Shown here piece after piece: positions 48,501-55,558 of a DNA stretch of 64,000 nt. Numbering within the stretch: position 1 is the stretch's first letter; each line of letters begins with the position of its first letter. The notes under the pieces are model-generated. The model was not told the DNA's origin, made no database searches, and saw only the letters and a program-made list of their open reading frames with translations. A program made the position numbers and the translations under genes. Origin of the DNA: Lachnospiraceae bacterium UBA7205 (GTDB lineage: Bacteria; Bacillota; Clostridia; Lachnospirales; Lachnospiraceae); contig DKUL01000057.1 in NCBI GenBank assembly GCA_002490665.1, forward strand, positions 130,229-194,228, read 5' to 3'.

Positions 48501-51500
48501 GATGTCTGTGGGCAGGGTCTTTGGTGTAATGGTGATTTCGCGCGGGCTGACTGTAAGCGTCACTTCCGTGCAAAGCTTGCGCCCATTCTCAGACAGCGGC
48601 GCATATGTTACCGACGCACTTTTGTCCTGTGCCGACGCTGCCGCATCTGCCCCCATCCTTAACGCGCCGCCCTCATACCGCAGCCCGAGGGTGTATGTAC
48701 CACCGTATACGGCATTCTTATTTTCATACCACTTCCCATCTTTTACCCAGTATATGTTTATCTTTGCAGGGTCATAGCTGTCGCCCGTGTTCACAATGGA
48801 TTCTGCCGGAATCCTGCTTTCCTCCGTCAGCGCCTCGTCCGTAAAAAAACCAAGCGCCTGTACCACCTTATTCAGGTCGACCGGCTCGCCGTCGTACACA
48901 TGACCCAGCGCCTTGATTTTTTCCGCGTCCGCCTCAACATAAATCTGCTGGTCATAGAAGCTGACAGGCGCAACCGACTCGTGATGCCGCTCCTCCTTGG
49001 TCAGCTGATACGTCTTCTCGTCCCACGTCGTGTAGTTAAAATCCTTTATGCGGTCATTGCCGTCAAGCCATCCTATCCTGCCAGTCCAGTGCACTGCCAC
49101 ACCGTAGGTAAAATCCCTGTCAAAAACGGTGCCATCCGCCGGAATCCATTCTGCCGGTTCCTTGTCCTGCCCGGATGCAGGATCCTTTGCCTTTCGCAGA
49201 ACCTGCCATTGAATGGTGGCAAGCTCCATATCCGGCTGATGTCCGTTTTCCGCCTCGTAGGCAGCGATTTCCTCATCTGCCGGGAGCGCATAGTCTCCCC
49301 TGCTGTCATCAGTGAGCGCATTGTATTCCTCCATGCTGTTGTGGGGCAGCTTATAGATGGTAAAGTCCTCTTTGTTGACCTTTCCCAGCCCACTTTTCAT
49401 GGATGAAATATTCTCGCCGTCCTTGACATAGCGTGCAACAGGAACGACAATGACTTCCTGCCTGACAACCTTGAAATATACCGCTGCCTTTGCAGACTGG
49501 TACACGTACTCCGGATCGTTGTAGGTTACTGTCAGCCGGTAAAAGCCCACACCTTTAAAGGTGTCAAATGTGCCGTCCGCCGCATCCGTCCAGCCAAGCT
49601 CCCCTTCGTTCTTACTCAGAAATTCGTCAAAATCCCTGTACTGTCTCTGTTCCGCATCCCACTTTTTCAGAAATGCCTCATAGCTGTCCAGCGTCGCATA
49701 GCTCCAGACATAGGAGAGCGCATCATCCGTGGAAGCAACCGGAAGCGCGCCGCCGATTCCGCCATCCGCACCGACCTGGTAAACCTTTGCCTGCTTATAG
49801 GACGCGCGGTTCCCAAAAAGCGCCTTCTGGTCGTAAATCTTTGCTGCCGGATTTTCCAGCGTGCCCTGGCGGATGCCGCCATCCGCGCCGGAATCTGCCT
49901 GTGGTTCCAGCGATTCCTTGTTGTCTGCCATAAACGCAGCCACAATGTCATCCGTCACAATCTGCACGCGTTCGGTGCGCATCCCCTCAACAGGCACGGA
50001 CAGCGCCGTGTCCTCAAGCGTCTTTGACGTGATGTCCACAAGATGGTTTCTGTCCGCCGAGTTGGTGGTCACGTCCGTTATCAGCAGTCTCCCTTTTGCA
50101 GACTGAAGCTTTTTGCCATCATTATCATATAAAACCTTGTAGCCTGTAAAGCGCACCCGGAACGTAAACGCTGCCGATTCCAGTGTTGACGCCAGTATGC
50201 CGTCTGGCAGGTCGATTTCTTTTAGCTCATCCGCATCCTCTGTCACGACCCTGAGCACGCCTGTGACTTCCTCCCACTCGACTGCCCTCGGGTCAACGTC
50301 AACTGGTTCCTCGTCCTTCCTTGTCACGCTGGCAATCCGGCGCTCAAGGATAAACTCCGGCACATAGTACTGTGTCTTGTCCTTGTCACTGTTTAAGATG
50401 CCGCCGCTGTAAGACGTTCCCCAGAAATCAGGAGCTGTTTCCAGCGCTTCGCTCCCTGCCTCCGCCACGCCTGTCTCCTCATTTTTTACCATGGGATAGA
50501 CCCCATAGGAAATGGCAGACAGTGCCTTCGTGACATCATCCGCAGTCATCCCGTCACGGAAATTTGCCGCCGTCAGGCTTTCCGGATCTATTTTGATGAC
50601 AACAGGAGCCGGGTCAATGGTAAACCGAACCGCCTCGCTGTGCGACTTCTCATACGCACCCTCATCGCCGGGATAGCGCCAGATGATATAGTACTCACCG
50701 GCATCCACAGGCTCCGCATCCATCGGCTTGTAGACAAACTCGCCATCCGCGATTTCGCCTGCTTCCTCGTCCGCCTTGAATGAACTGCCGCTGCTCAGGC
50801 GGATGCGCGTATACCACGCCGCCGCCGGAACTGCACCCTCAAGAACCGTGTCAAACCCGCCATCCTTATCCTGCACAAACACCGTCGGCGCGCCGCCCGC
50901 TTTCATGATGGCTCCTGACTCATCCGTCACGGCTTCCGCAAAAAGGTCTTTTGCCACCTCGTCGACTGTCCATGCCTTCTCCGGGCTATAGATCTGGATT
51001 AAGTCCTCGCCAGCATCCTTCAAGGTGAAACGAACCTGTGTCTTCCGACGCTCTCCCACCTTGATTCGATAGGACTCCTCCACGGCAAGGCTGTAGTTTC
51101 CTGCCGCGTGCTCCGTGAGGGCAATGTCCCCGATGGTCAGGACATAGTCCATGTCCCTGCCAAATCTTTCTGCCGCATCCATCGGCCTGCGCTCGCTGCT
51201 GTCATCCACCACAAAAAGCTGCAGCGGCAGTGCGGTATCCTTTGCCGCGAGAATGTCCCTGCTGACATTGTAATTCCCATCCTTGTAGCGAATGATATAA
51301 TTTTCGTTTACTTCCTCCATATATTCTGCCGCTGTTTTTCCCGGCACAGCACCCTTGTCAAACACAAGCTCTACTTCGGCTTTCTCAATCGTAAGAAGAA
51401 CCGTCAGCTCCTTTTCCAGTTTGCTGCATATGCCGTCCACGCCGGATAAGTCCATGGAGACTGTCAGCGTGTAGCTGCCTGCATCCGTCGGAAATGCATT

Positions 51501-52223
51501 GACAAACGGCGTGTCTGTCTCTCCTTCGGCAGCTGCCTTCCGCACCCACTTGTATGTAAGCCTGTCCTTAAGTGTCTCCATCGACTCGCCGTCAACCTCG
51601 ACGTGAATCCAGCTGTCCACTGCCTGCTGGAACGCGCTGCATTTACTGTCCGATACATACTCCGTGATGAAGTGCAGATCGTTTTCGCCAAGCACGCGGG
51701 TAAATCCATTGTTAGCCTGCGCGTAGGCATCCGCCTTTCTGTCGTCAAGAACAATCCTTGCCGCGGATGTCGTGACAGCCGGCACGTCTTCTGCCGGCTG
51801 GGTTGTCGTCTCACCCTCCGCCGCTATCCCAGCCGTGGTTTCAGTCTCGTCATCATCTGTCTCGATAGCGGACGACTGCGTTTCTCCGTCAGTGGTCTCA
51901 CCAGTCCCCTGCACGGATTCCTCCGCCGCCTGCGACTGCCCGCCAGATGCCGGAGCATCGGTCTCGCTGGTTGTTTCAGACGCTTCCGCGCCTGACGCCG
52001 TATCTGTCCCGGCATCCTGCCCCGCCCCGGACTCCGGCGCACCTACGGCATTCTCGCCGATATTGTCCGCCTGCGTGTTTTCATCTGCCGCTGTCTCTTC
52101 TGCCGCCTGGCTCTCCGATGCCAGCGCTGTCACTGGCATTGACTGGAATGCCATTGCCACACTCAGCATGACTGGCAGCGCATGTTTTAGCAAAGCATGC
52201 TTAAACAGGTTTCGTCTAAACAT
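36597..52223 (-). CDS. Giant secreted Ig-like / PPC-like repeat protein 2 (about 5208 aa)
   Basis: A 15.6-kb uninterrupted frame and clear paralogue of the 4652-aa protein. The signal peptide (MFRRNLFKHALLKHALPVML...TALAS) repeats the same basic LFKHAL unit. Residues about 40-160 are an acidic Thr/Ala/Glu low-complexity stretch. Ig-like modules occupy about 170-1500. Big_2-like domains are near 1524-1640 (KMAVGERQQLNLKITKA) and 2270-2340 (WKSSNTKVAAV). About 2370 to the end is a long array of PPC-like beta-sandwich modules with patterns such as YYQFTAQDEP and YYVFTSEDD. No LPxTG or other wall anchor is visible. AAGGAG is 9 nt before ATG 52223; ATG 52229 is only 3 nt away and lacks paralogue support. 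Surface adhesion or matrix formation is inference. Confidence 0.85.
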   Translation of the reverse strand: MFRRNLFKHALLKHALPVMLSVAMAFQSMPVTALASESQAAEETAADENTQADNIGENAVGAPESGAGQDAGTDTASGAEASETTSETDAPASGGQSQAAEESVQGTGETTDGETQSSAIETDDDETETTAGIAAEGETTTQPAEDVPAVTTSAARIVLDDRKADAYAQANNGFTRVLGENDLHFITEYVSDSKCSAFQQAVDSWIHVEVDGESMETLKDRLTYKWVRKAAAEGETDTPFVNAFPTDAGSYTLTVSMDLSGVDGICSKLEKELTVLLTIEKAEVELVFDKGAVPGKTAAEYMEEVNENYIIRYKDGNYNVSRDILAAKDTALPLQLFVVDDSSERRPMDAAERFGRDMDYVLTIGDIALTEHAAGNYSLAVEESYRIKVGERRKTQVRFTLKDAGEDLIQIYSPEKAWTVDEVAKDLFAEAVTDESGAIMKAGGAPTVFVQDKDGGFDTVLEGAVPAAAWYTRIRLSSGSSFKADEEAGEIADGEFVYKPMDAEPVDAGEYYIIWRYPGDEGAYEKSHSEAVRFTIDPAPVVIKIDPESLTAANFRDGMTADDVTKALSAISYGVYPMVKNEETGVAEAGSEALETAPDFWGTSYSGGILNSDKDKTQYYVPEFILERRIASVTRKDEEPVDVDPRAVEWEEVTGVLRVVTEDADELKEIDLPDGILASTLESAAFTFRVRFTGYKVLYDNDGKKLQSAKGRLLITDVTTNSADRNHLVDITSKTLEDTALSVPVEGMRTERVQIVTDDIVAAFMADNKESLEPQADSGADGGIRQGTLENPAAKIYDQKALFGNRASYKQAKVYQVGADGGIGGALPVASTDDALSYVWSYATLDSYEAFLKKWDAEQRQYRDFDEFLSKNEGELGWTDAADGTFDTFKGVGFYRLTVTYNDPEYVYQSAKAAVYFKVVRQEVIVVPVARYVKDGENISSMKSGLGKVNKEDFTIYKLPHNSMEEYNALTDDSRGDYALPADEEIAAYEAENGHQPDMELATIQWQVLRKAKDPASGQDKEPAEWIPADGTVFDRDFTYGVAVHWTGRIGWLDGNDRIKDFNYTTWDEKTYQLTKEERHHESVAPVSFYDQQIYVEADAEKIKALGHVYDGEPVDLNKVVQALGFFTDEALTEESRIPAESIVNTGDSYDPAKINIYWVKDGKWYENKNAVYGGTYTLGLRYEGGALRMGADAAASAQDKSASVTYAPLSENGRKLCTEVTLTVSPREITITPKTLPTDILYAGEKADALLTEGIDVQGIVEKDQVFFDYAEIAAGSFDVTWDGKNEDGTDKEGFAYRYNIDKKGGYPAFNGAASYIIQRDDREIKAPDKEYLRFGGKYTIKLTNDLVSPLQESYTVIHGTAAVVIDQRGSADITAINSTLSAKGIAYDFDGATYTIKPRGAVKFYDSKEPQTVIGRNGKETLQDTNILGFQIYAPKEYWNDFGAAKEHFVYQNAIWNAGGYFLSSDTWNQNRYIKVVFPLTEEDTAKTFCITWEDGYTETFTLADVVLADDFTKAVAPKSMAFNGVVSKMAVGERQQLNLKITKAQMGDVIRIRYRIKGGATKNEYISLDPETGAVTALRAGKEATVIEAYPVYKNADGDFVPVRDSKGKEAKAASTKITVREVTASSVKKITALDESAKLYFTVPDDGYRREIYVVDVTKGTAYENRKKWKPADFDKAIADMKNGQWKAAGFAVQPVYSYAKNEKLDTKALNREYDKKLKAHIKKIAGIEAGHEYIFYVRNVSAARMLDDGSVVALSAGGAVKKFKTTKPQVQDLALDFTIKTSDADKKNTVTHPVNPDGTIDMDTYTVELSAKKAQLNVYGYFSDRAGGNDAAEQPDQRKYSLVPTLKEEKAALKNYLMPKLGYTIYDSKETKPFEPGREQSKYARISNKGLITLKGVDLNGRKTVYIYVRDNTQHEDDYGYDAQIALTITAVPASFAGKKVKMTVGQTIRLSDCLEYKDAKKKKIPDYRSCGVTMTKEMIAAAKENGFEIRDAGADRLEHDWEITAVSPNKAGFDLAVTDFDADGSPMETTVKLTSAQIDAVKGLKVTYVDNRAVTVTFTHPANSNEADDGSVYDYAVEVKDARGNVVDKVVIGNPYRISDIDNVDAKELKNALSWLQYKKTDIDEATGKIKVDGSSTYPAFNYYTGTRAKTKTFAYTFYNTKLVKLSSYTISVTPLYGNQKAEKAATVRTKTTDLPTSYKNVDLTGDLEHRLGGSSINIYNYQLYKDDPDQNNYGKPITKPYWFIAGNIYTLRLDSWNISTKDRICDPLTWKSSNTKVAAVKGNPGTFSATFKALSPGTTTISLTSKVTKKVIARWMVTVYAVKDGSGYGGDYEPAWNSFYEKILALYDPDYEGRLEVLSEDVPLVIKNDDPETETWVSFTAPHYGTYRFQIPSNTFYDGSDGRVIADKTNKIFLEKNQKVYFRVKGDMTVTVTGSELVRLTKAHTKESPLEVKAGSDVTFTAWEDNVYTFYQNGKKLEDKKLRAGETDIFSVKEDGNMYVTCREEVAAEELKLGSHPTSTVELDMDNQVRYVSFTAGTAGVYTFAYKETDGVAVNFTTAAGDAPVRVEPDITNGAEETVRSFRLAEGEKLVIEWKAVPEITDAEKRFTVSVTVTGAEQRRKIEGTSIAIPKGTTEIVEYVVPLFTTEKAQFYFEVNGEEGGRIEKYYDKDYDEVDIQGDCLTVSKTSAIQAGDSIYIQVTAGNGAEGDTEAKDAALTVTQVPVTAITDTAAVTIDNDTRQWYTFTAPKDGYYAFGATVAARASEDTTPTHTVSVDICKELFGSADVAANVKTEKILSMKTGEKLALRLNHNTVADIVKDDGTTEAVKSDVTMSVKALDIQRLILDEEKTVEPIAAESREVRYYSFTASVRADYTISWKPADAAKDNANVTFLTSPGSAQSSVVQGSYTRTLNAGETRYIKVQANDAESANPASGALLVTAANLRADALTAGAPYSFTLEDKDEKGAKQIVKFTAEEEGIYEIATTVGENPVNGLSYAYPEIKTSGGITVETPYGSVSLKKGETAYLTLSFSAKGSVVKETKGTITISPKAKELVEESTEISVPKDSVQEYIFTIPETGRYEFRADYDKEKASVQWVYEDGSYLMKNTKVKATVTGLDETAGASVKLYRPALIHASVLSVGMNPIAIETGKTQYYELSVSTPVNYSFDVSAIEDGKAGISMERAMNKENTWRGLSDGASVSMKKDDRMIIKMSSASAKKDASCVLNVTANTELRLGGNELHLEAGETVGLTYHAYETGYYSFNINQPGAQLVLKAGGITTVGDSFYDIAKLNAKGARSYTLTNEGSSAADVIVTMKAVEPVVVEPGKDNPAATDVSIAAGEWAHFALKTFKKGTYAIKIADAGKGADLKVYLGNVDAADELKKAADGVYLEKDLNGETLLRIQNDGLQETKVTVKVTLCEAQPLPQEPVTLGRNESMLVSFVAPEENRYFIAKDNEQVNMTLVSKNGEPRTGTVADYTEELLDKGDKIVYRLAYEPAETDKNAEASQTVTARIAPVQPVIIEEEAVSVTIAENDSRTVWYQLTAKEDATYTFALEDTYHNPEDVTFECRFYRDIKASTSDNKAEQYLKAGEKIFIKAQYTEAGTYTLSYTMMKAATETGTTVLDFSYAGEEQEVKFVVPRGGIYRITAAAIRGKFKVAGRIGDKEAFNTFNASASRETVLFNQGDIVTITITANQAGKSSVSLRIEEVSVADTLEPGREVSGLTDTAKDRYYEMRVKEKALYAVTAGGEPAVTYSCTRRGVSESETALNGTDYVELDVNDRIILKVPKTDSEKLYTVRVEKVDAISLDGKNTEESPFAAGEVENAYYGFTTGKAYVRYTVPEDGDYYIAVQTVNAAASYDGQVTDTPSARTGSGETGIQTLAKGQTVTFTFTNNMPKDENAPEKDYREAVFRFTLKKVAAASDNAMNAGEPKSGTLAAKESVSFQFTAAEAGRYVIGFNGSNCVLDGEWNYGKRLAKDESITLTIENTSEKAGSYELTVTKLTPIPLTLGEPAETLLAEGEAVLYEFTAKGTESDGTMYQFYSNKAGFLYTVINADGEVVYERNNADYGNFEYELKENDKVELLLEHGHGNVNIRMTVKKVEYIPIKLGETVSEDLEWDEKAYYVFTSEDDAPDGTEYRGVLDNEKVVFKMLNVAEMGEDGTLQEPTLRFGFPITLKKGEKLLMDVMGDLGQPGKFCLTMEKTAEPEIPYEPIALDETKRGKLEADGKAGYEFTADDAAADGTLYSVYFDGASCSYSRTTTVTDADGTAKEEVTSGTLRSGSNEFTWKKGDKIRFTAGNAGKYELTVKKAVYTPLTLDMTVSKTLRAKETAYYQFTAQDEPETGATETLYQVYGTARYTVEKVTTKEDGTTTTEPVAAASEYRLQKGQALRFKVTNGGSAVSTIQLTIKKAVYAPMSLGKVVEGRLKSGEYAYYQFTSQDEPAQGETTTKYHVYGNAEYTVRKVSKNEDGAMTIVELPIASEYDLEKGQSLQFTVTSSGSPTEGYDLTIVKYEERAITVDSMTETGRLGKGQKAVYVFSYEGETPADYAVSFQQKEHVTVTVEQNGSALDDAGQKVTLSKGDKLTITVSAAEDVDNFTFSLNRLVPETITLGTRTDLKKLSAGKTAYYQYTVGEDGSYVIAMTESHDGALSLDYEITRADGTGTETGTVSGNIKKLADLRKDDVILFRVSVSGTTEVTVCSFSLLLQKAAAGESATALPWNGTLQPGEVKQFRFTVPEAEKEEILGYYIILTSSADVKYCHGDVFEASRHGFIDTAEDLELIVANTSMYSAVDCSIEVQKKEILEMGTYTGTLEPDEYRYFTFPGESTNEDVLYYYFKNMTANKCTIEVINSHNEWKLYSYGMNTHSSAYVARVRNNNAKNANTYSFELRNAWRDNIADVFQKDYELDREESVYFEVTAPEDKELFVSISNAQLNWYGGTDKAEVNTVLSKGAVYGMTAGAKHYFKVENGYSKASFTMNVKETPDMMPLKLNAWASAYISPGQYARYEFEAPEEGTYFVLVEGDIRNAPYQCLYYTSDGNEKEFVNPQTFDLAANDRITLRFENKSTTVKSRRCSVQMLKVTAMEPNVPNEILLETYGEVYCLAVPVESAGDYTINGQVTETSGGNFWVRCLNLNSTYNTNIFYDSSSPSYANRDLSTISMKTGETIYIKVWKNTIGSYNPSTPYNKSITITVTLKRPKTDS

Positions 52224-52328
52224 TATCATAGTCTCCTTCCATGTTTTATCAGGTTAATCAGTATCACGTGTCATTTATCATATTGTCCAATAAACATTCT
52301 GGCAAAAAATGCCAGTCCCACATAAATG

Positions 52329-52357
52329 ATTATACTTAACATTTTTCTTTTTGGTAA
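52329..52357 (-). promoter_or_regulatory. Candidate promoter of giant gene 2
   Basis: On the minus strand TTACCA (52357-52352) and TATAAT (52334-52329) are 17 bp apart, with TTAAG directly before the -10, exactly as at giant gene 1. The leader is about 100 nt. The rest of the AT-rich gap 52224-52633 holds only the terminator of the MerR-like gene. Confidence 0.6.
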
Positions 52358-52554
52358 CCCCTTTTTCCTATATTTTTTTCGTTTATTTCTACAATCTTTT
52401 TCACAATACGCAATATCTTTTTATTAATTTTGTATGTTTTGATTGTTTCATTTTGCAATATGCACAAATTATGTCTGCAAATATTATTTTTATTCGTTTA
52501 TATAAACAACTGTTTATTTGTATTGTCCATCTGCAATCGTCTGCCCCCAGACAT

Positions 52555-52612
52555 AAAAAAACCTCCTTTCTGATAAGAATTGTCATATCTTGATTCTTAC
52601 CAAAAAAGAGGC
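52555..52612 (-). terminator. Intrinsic terminator of the MerR-like gene
   Basis: Read on the minus strand: an outer stem CCTCTTT/AAAGGAGG with a bulge, an inner stem GGTAAGAAT/ATTCTTATC, then seven T. It lies about 20 nt after the stop of the regulator gene. Confidence 0.75.
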
Positions 52613-52633
52613 ATTTTCAGGCAGCACTCCTTT

Positions 52634-53590
52634 TTATTTTGCTTCCACTGTCTTTGCTTCCGTATTTTTGCGGAACAGATGAAACTCCTTTTTCGCCTTA
52701 GGCTGTGCTTTTTCCTTCTCCTTGTCCTTAAAACCGGGAAATGCGATTGTCTTGTCCTTATTTTTTTCCTTATTTTTCTCCTTCATTTTCACGCTCTTGC
52801 CACTGTACTGCCGCAGCAGTTCATCTATGCGCTTATAATACTCCTCATTGCGCTTGTCCTCCTGTTCGTACCTTCCTGTAATGCGTTCCTCGTCGCGCTC
52901 CTCCATCAGCCGGAACTGGTAGTCAAGCTCCTTGCACAAATCGCCTTTGACGCTTTCCGATATGCGCTGTACAAGATGTTCTGCCATCTCCTCGTTATTG
53001 GACGCCACCGCCTCCTTAATCAGCTTCTGGAATAAATACTGCAGGCGCATTGTCTGTTCCTTTGTCGCCTCCTTTACCGGGCTTTCCGCGGAATATGCGC
53101 CTGTCTCGTCAAGCGAATGCATCTCCTTTATCTCAATCATGTTTTTCATACTGCTCCTGCCGCTGTCTTCCGTCTCCGTATCCTTTGCGGGCTCATCAGC
53201 CGCTGCTTTGGTCTCCTCGTGCTTCCTGTTTCCGAATCTTTCGTTCCACCGAATTTCCTCCGAGCTTTTTAATGGCACCATCTTTGTCTCTCCTAACCTT
53301 GATATTTTTGTCAACTGCTTTTGTGCAAAGGGATTATCTGCCCTCATACCATCCTCTCCTTCACTGTACATCTGGTTTAACAAAGTTTTCACAGCCTTGA
53401 GCTGCAATCCCTGGTCTTTCAAGTCTTTTATCTGTATAAAACGGTCGATATCCTCTTTCGTATAGATTCTGTGCCCCTGCTCATTGCGTCTGATTGGCAG
53501 TTCCAGTTCTTCCTCCCAGTATCTTAGCACATGGGATTCCACATGCACCTCTTTCGCAGCCTCATTAATCAAATATCTCTCTTTTTCCAC
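52634..53590 (-). CDS. MerR-family HTH protein with long charged coiled-coil tail
   Basis: A 318-residue protein. Residues about 5-75 are a MerR-type winged HTH (YLINEAAKEVHVESHVLRYW, then RRNEQGHRIYTKEDIDRFIQ). No effector domain with the usual Cys residues follows. Instead, about 130-318 is highly charged and partly coiled coil (YQFRLMEERDEERITGRYEQ), ending in a Lys-rich stretch. This resembles the RacA-like architecture of chromosome-anchoring or structural MerR proteins; a classical promoter regulator is the alternative. The start is GTG with AAAGGAG. It lies 105 nt after the dnaB stop, with a terminator between them. Confidence 0.75.
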   Translation of the reverse strand: MEKERYLINEAAKEVHVESHVLRYWEEELELPIRRNEQGHRIYTKEDIDRFIQIKDLKDQGLQLKAVKTLLNQMYSEGEDGMRADNPFAQKQLTKISRLGETKMVPLKSSEEIRWNERFGNRKHEETKAAADEPAKDTETEDSGRSSMKNMIEIKEMHSLDETGAYSAESPVKEATKEQTMRLQYLFQKLIKEAVASNNEEMAEHLVQRISESVKGDLCKELDYQFRLMEERDEERITGRYEQEDKRNEEYYKRIDELLRQYSGKSVKMKEKNKEKNKDKTIAFPGFKDKEKEKAQPKAKKEFHLFRKNTEAKTVEAK

Positions 53591-53643
53591 TTTTCAATCT
53601 CCTTTCTTGTCGTATCCAATCCTATTTTGTCAAATTTATATGT

Positions 53644-53676
53644 AAAAAGAGGACTGGTGTCACCCTGTCCTCTTTA
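53644..53676 (-). terminator. Intrinsic terminator after dnaB
   Basis: On the minus strand the stem AAAGAGGAC / GTCCTCTTT (loop about 12 nt) is followed by T-rich TTTTTAC. It lies 20 nt after the dnaB stop and ends the gdpP-rplI-dnaB operon. Confidence 0.8.
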
Positions 53677-53694
53677 GTAAAAAAAATACACTAT

Positions 53695-55032
53695 TTATTT
53701 TGCAAGATTCGCAAACTGCGTGTAGTCTGGCAGCCAGGCAAGGTTAATCGTCCCGATTGCGCCATTCCTCTGCTTGGCAATAATGATCTCTGCCACATTC
53801 TTAAGCTCCGTGTCCTTATTGTAATAGTCATCGCGATAGATAAACATGACGACATCGGCATCCTGCTCAATCGCGCCCGACTCCCGCAAATCCGAGAGCA
53901 TCGGTCTGTGGTCCGGCCGCTGTTCAACAGCACGTGAAAGCTGCGAGAGGGCGATGACCGGCACATGGAGTTCCCGCGCCAGTGCCTTCAGCGACCTTGA
54001 TATCTCCGAAATCTCCTGCTGCCGGGACTCGTTCTTTCCCGACCCCGTCATCAGCTGCAAATAGTCTATGATAATCATCTGCAAGTCGTACTCAAGCTTA
54101 AACTTCCTGCACTTGGAACGAAGCTCGCCAATGCTGATACCCGGTGTGTCATCAATCAGCAGCCGGGACCTGCCAATTACATCGGCGCCCTCTATCAGGC
54201 GCTCCCACTCGTCATCCTTCATGTTTCCTGTCCGGATTGACTGCGAATTCACTTTTGATTCAAGGGACAGCAGACGGTTTACCAGCTGTTCCTTTGACAT
54301 TTCCAGCGAAAAAACTGCCACTGCCCTGCCGTCATGGAATGCGACATGCTGCGCAATATTCAATACAAACGCCGTCTTTCCCATGGAAGGGCGCGCAGCC
54401 ACAAGTATCAGGTCGGACGGCTGGAACCCGGCAGTTTTGTAGTCCAAATCAAGAAATCCTGTCGCGATACCCGTGACGGCGCCCTTATTTTTGGATGCCT
54501 CCTCAATCAGGTTCATCGCGTTCATGACAATCTGCCGAATCGGTACAAAGTCCCCATTGTTTCTCTTCTGTACAATATCAAAAATGCTCTTCTCCGAGGT
54601 TTCAAGAATTGCCTCCAGGGAGTCATTCTGCGCGTAGCAGCTGTTTGCTATCTCCTCATTCACGCGGATGAGCTTCCGCAGTACCGCCTTCTCTGCAACA
54701 ATATTGGCATAATATTTTATGTTTGCGGATGTCGGAACCGCGTCCATGACATCCCTTATGTACTCCAGACTGTAAATCTCGGGCGGCACGCCTTTTTCCT
54801 TGAGCCGCTCCTGCAGCGTCACGAGGTCCACCGGCTTTCCCTCGTCATTTAGTTCCACCATGGCATCAAACAAAATGCCATACTGCTTCCCATAAAAGTC
54901 ATCGCCGCTAATCTGTTCACTCGCTACGGTAATGGCCTCCTTGTCCATCAGCATGGAACCGATTACCGACTGCTCCGCCTCTATGCTGTGAGGCAGGACC
55001 CTTTTTAAAACCGCCTCATCCATTTCCGGCAT
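53695..55032 (-). CDS. dnaB: Replicative DNA helicase DnaB
   Basis: A 445-residue helicase that unwinds DNA at the replication fork as a hexamer. The N-terminal domain (LPHSIEAEQSVIGSMLMDKE) is followed by the RecA-like core. The core has Walker A ARPSMGKT near residues 213-220, Walker B LQMIIIDYLQLM, and the H4 motif block SRSLKALARELHVPVIALSQ with LSRAVEQRPDHRPMLSDLRE. No intein is present. A longer frame reaches 55068, and a TTG at 55041 sits nearer the GGGAGGG; ATG 55032 gives the usual DnaB start (MPEMDEAVLKRVLPHS). It is the third gene of the conserved gdpP-rplI-dnaB operon. Confidence 0.95.
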   Translation of the reverse strand: MPEMDEAVLKRVLPHSIEAEQSVIGSMLMDKEAITVASEQISGDDFYGKQYGILFDAMVELNDEGKPVDLVTLQERLKEKGVPPEIYSLEYIRDVMDAVPTSANIKYYANIVAEKAVLRKLIRVNEEIANSCYAQNDSLEAILETSEKSIFDIVQKRNNGDFVPIRQIVMNAMNLIEEASKNKGAVTGIATGFLDLDYKTAGFQPSDLILVAARPSMGKTAFVLNIAQHVAFHDGRAVAVFSLEMSKEQLVNRLLSLESKVNSQSIRTGNMKDDEWERLIEGADVIGRSRLLIDDTPGISIGELRSKCRKFKLEYDLQMIIIDYLQLMTGSGKNESRQQEISEISRSLKALARELHVPVIALSQLSRAVEQRPDHRPMLSDLRESGAIEQDADVVMFIYRDDYYNKDTELKNVAEIIIAKQRNGAIGTINLAWLPDYTQFANLAK

Positions 55033-55074
55033 AATAACCAACGTCCCTCCCTTATCCTTAGTACACAAAACGTT

Positions 55075-55521
55075 TTACGTTGCGTCGACATGTACCCTGA
55101 GCTTTGCTGATACCTTTGGATGCAGCCTGACTGTAACCTCATGTGTGCCAGCCATTTTTATCGCCTCGTTCAGCTGTATTTTTTTCTTGTCAATCTCCCT
55201 GTTGTACTGGTCTGCGACAGCCTTCGCAATTTCCTTTGACGATACCGAGCCAAATGTTTTTCCGCCCTCTCCGCCTTTTATCTCCACCCTGACAGTCATC
55301 TGTTCAAGCTCTGCCGCAAATGCCTGCGCCGCTTCCAGCTGCTCCCTGGCTATCTTTTCCTCATTCTTCTTCTGAAGCTTTAATGTGTTCATGTTGGCGT
55401 CGGTAGCCTCCACACCTAATTTCTTGGGAAGGATGCAGTTTTTGGCATATCCGTCCTTGAGCTCTACCAAATCGCCCTTCTTTCCCACTGATTTTACGTC
55501 CTCCAATAAAATTACCTTCAT
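55075..55521 (-). CDS. rplI: 50S ribosomal protein L9
   Basis: A 148-residue protein of normal length. The N-terminal rRNA-binding domain (MKVILLEDVKSVGKKGDLVE, then KDGYAKNCILPK) is followed by the long connecting helix (KLQKKNEEKIAREQLEAAQA) and the C-terminal domain (GKTFGSVSSKEIAKAV). It sits between gdpP and dnaB, the standard Firmicutes order. Confidence 0.96.
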   Translation of the reverse strand: MKVILLEDVKSVGKKGDLVELKDGYAKNCILPKKLGVEATDANMNTLKLQKKNEEKIAREQLEAAQAFAAELEQMTVRVEIKGGEGGKTFGSVSSKEIAKAVADQYNREIDKKKIQLNEAIKMAGTHEVTVRLHPKVSAKLRVHVDAT

Positions 55522-55558
55522 AATGCTTGTCCTTTCTGTATTCTAACGAAATACCCTC

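Noticed and set aside
36597..52223. The regular module arrays of the giant genes considered as CRISPR-like or tandem DNA repeats.
   Set aside because: The repeats are protein-level modules of about 90-100 residues with diverged DNA; there are no identical spaced DNA repeats.
52498..52554. An 18-codon frame on the minus strand with a strong-looking AAAGGAGG and ATG.
   Set aside because: The AAAGGAGG and the T7 run form the right arm and tail of the terminator of the MerR-like gene, so the ribosome-binding site is a by-product of that hairpin.
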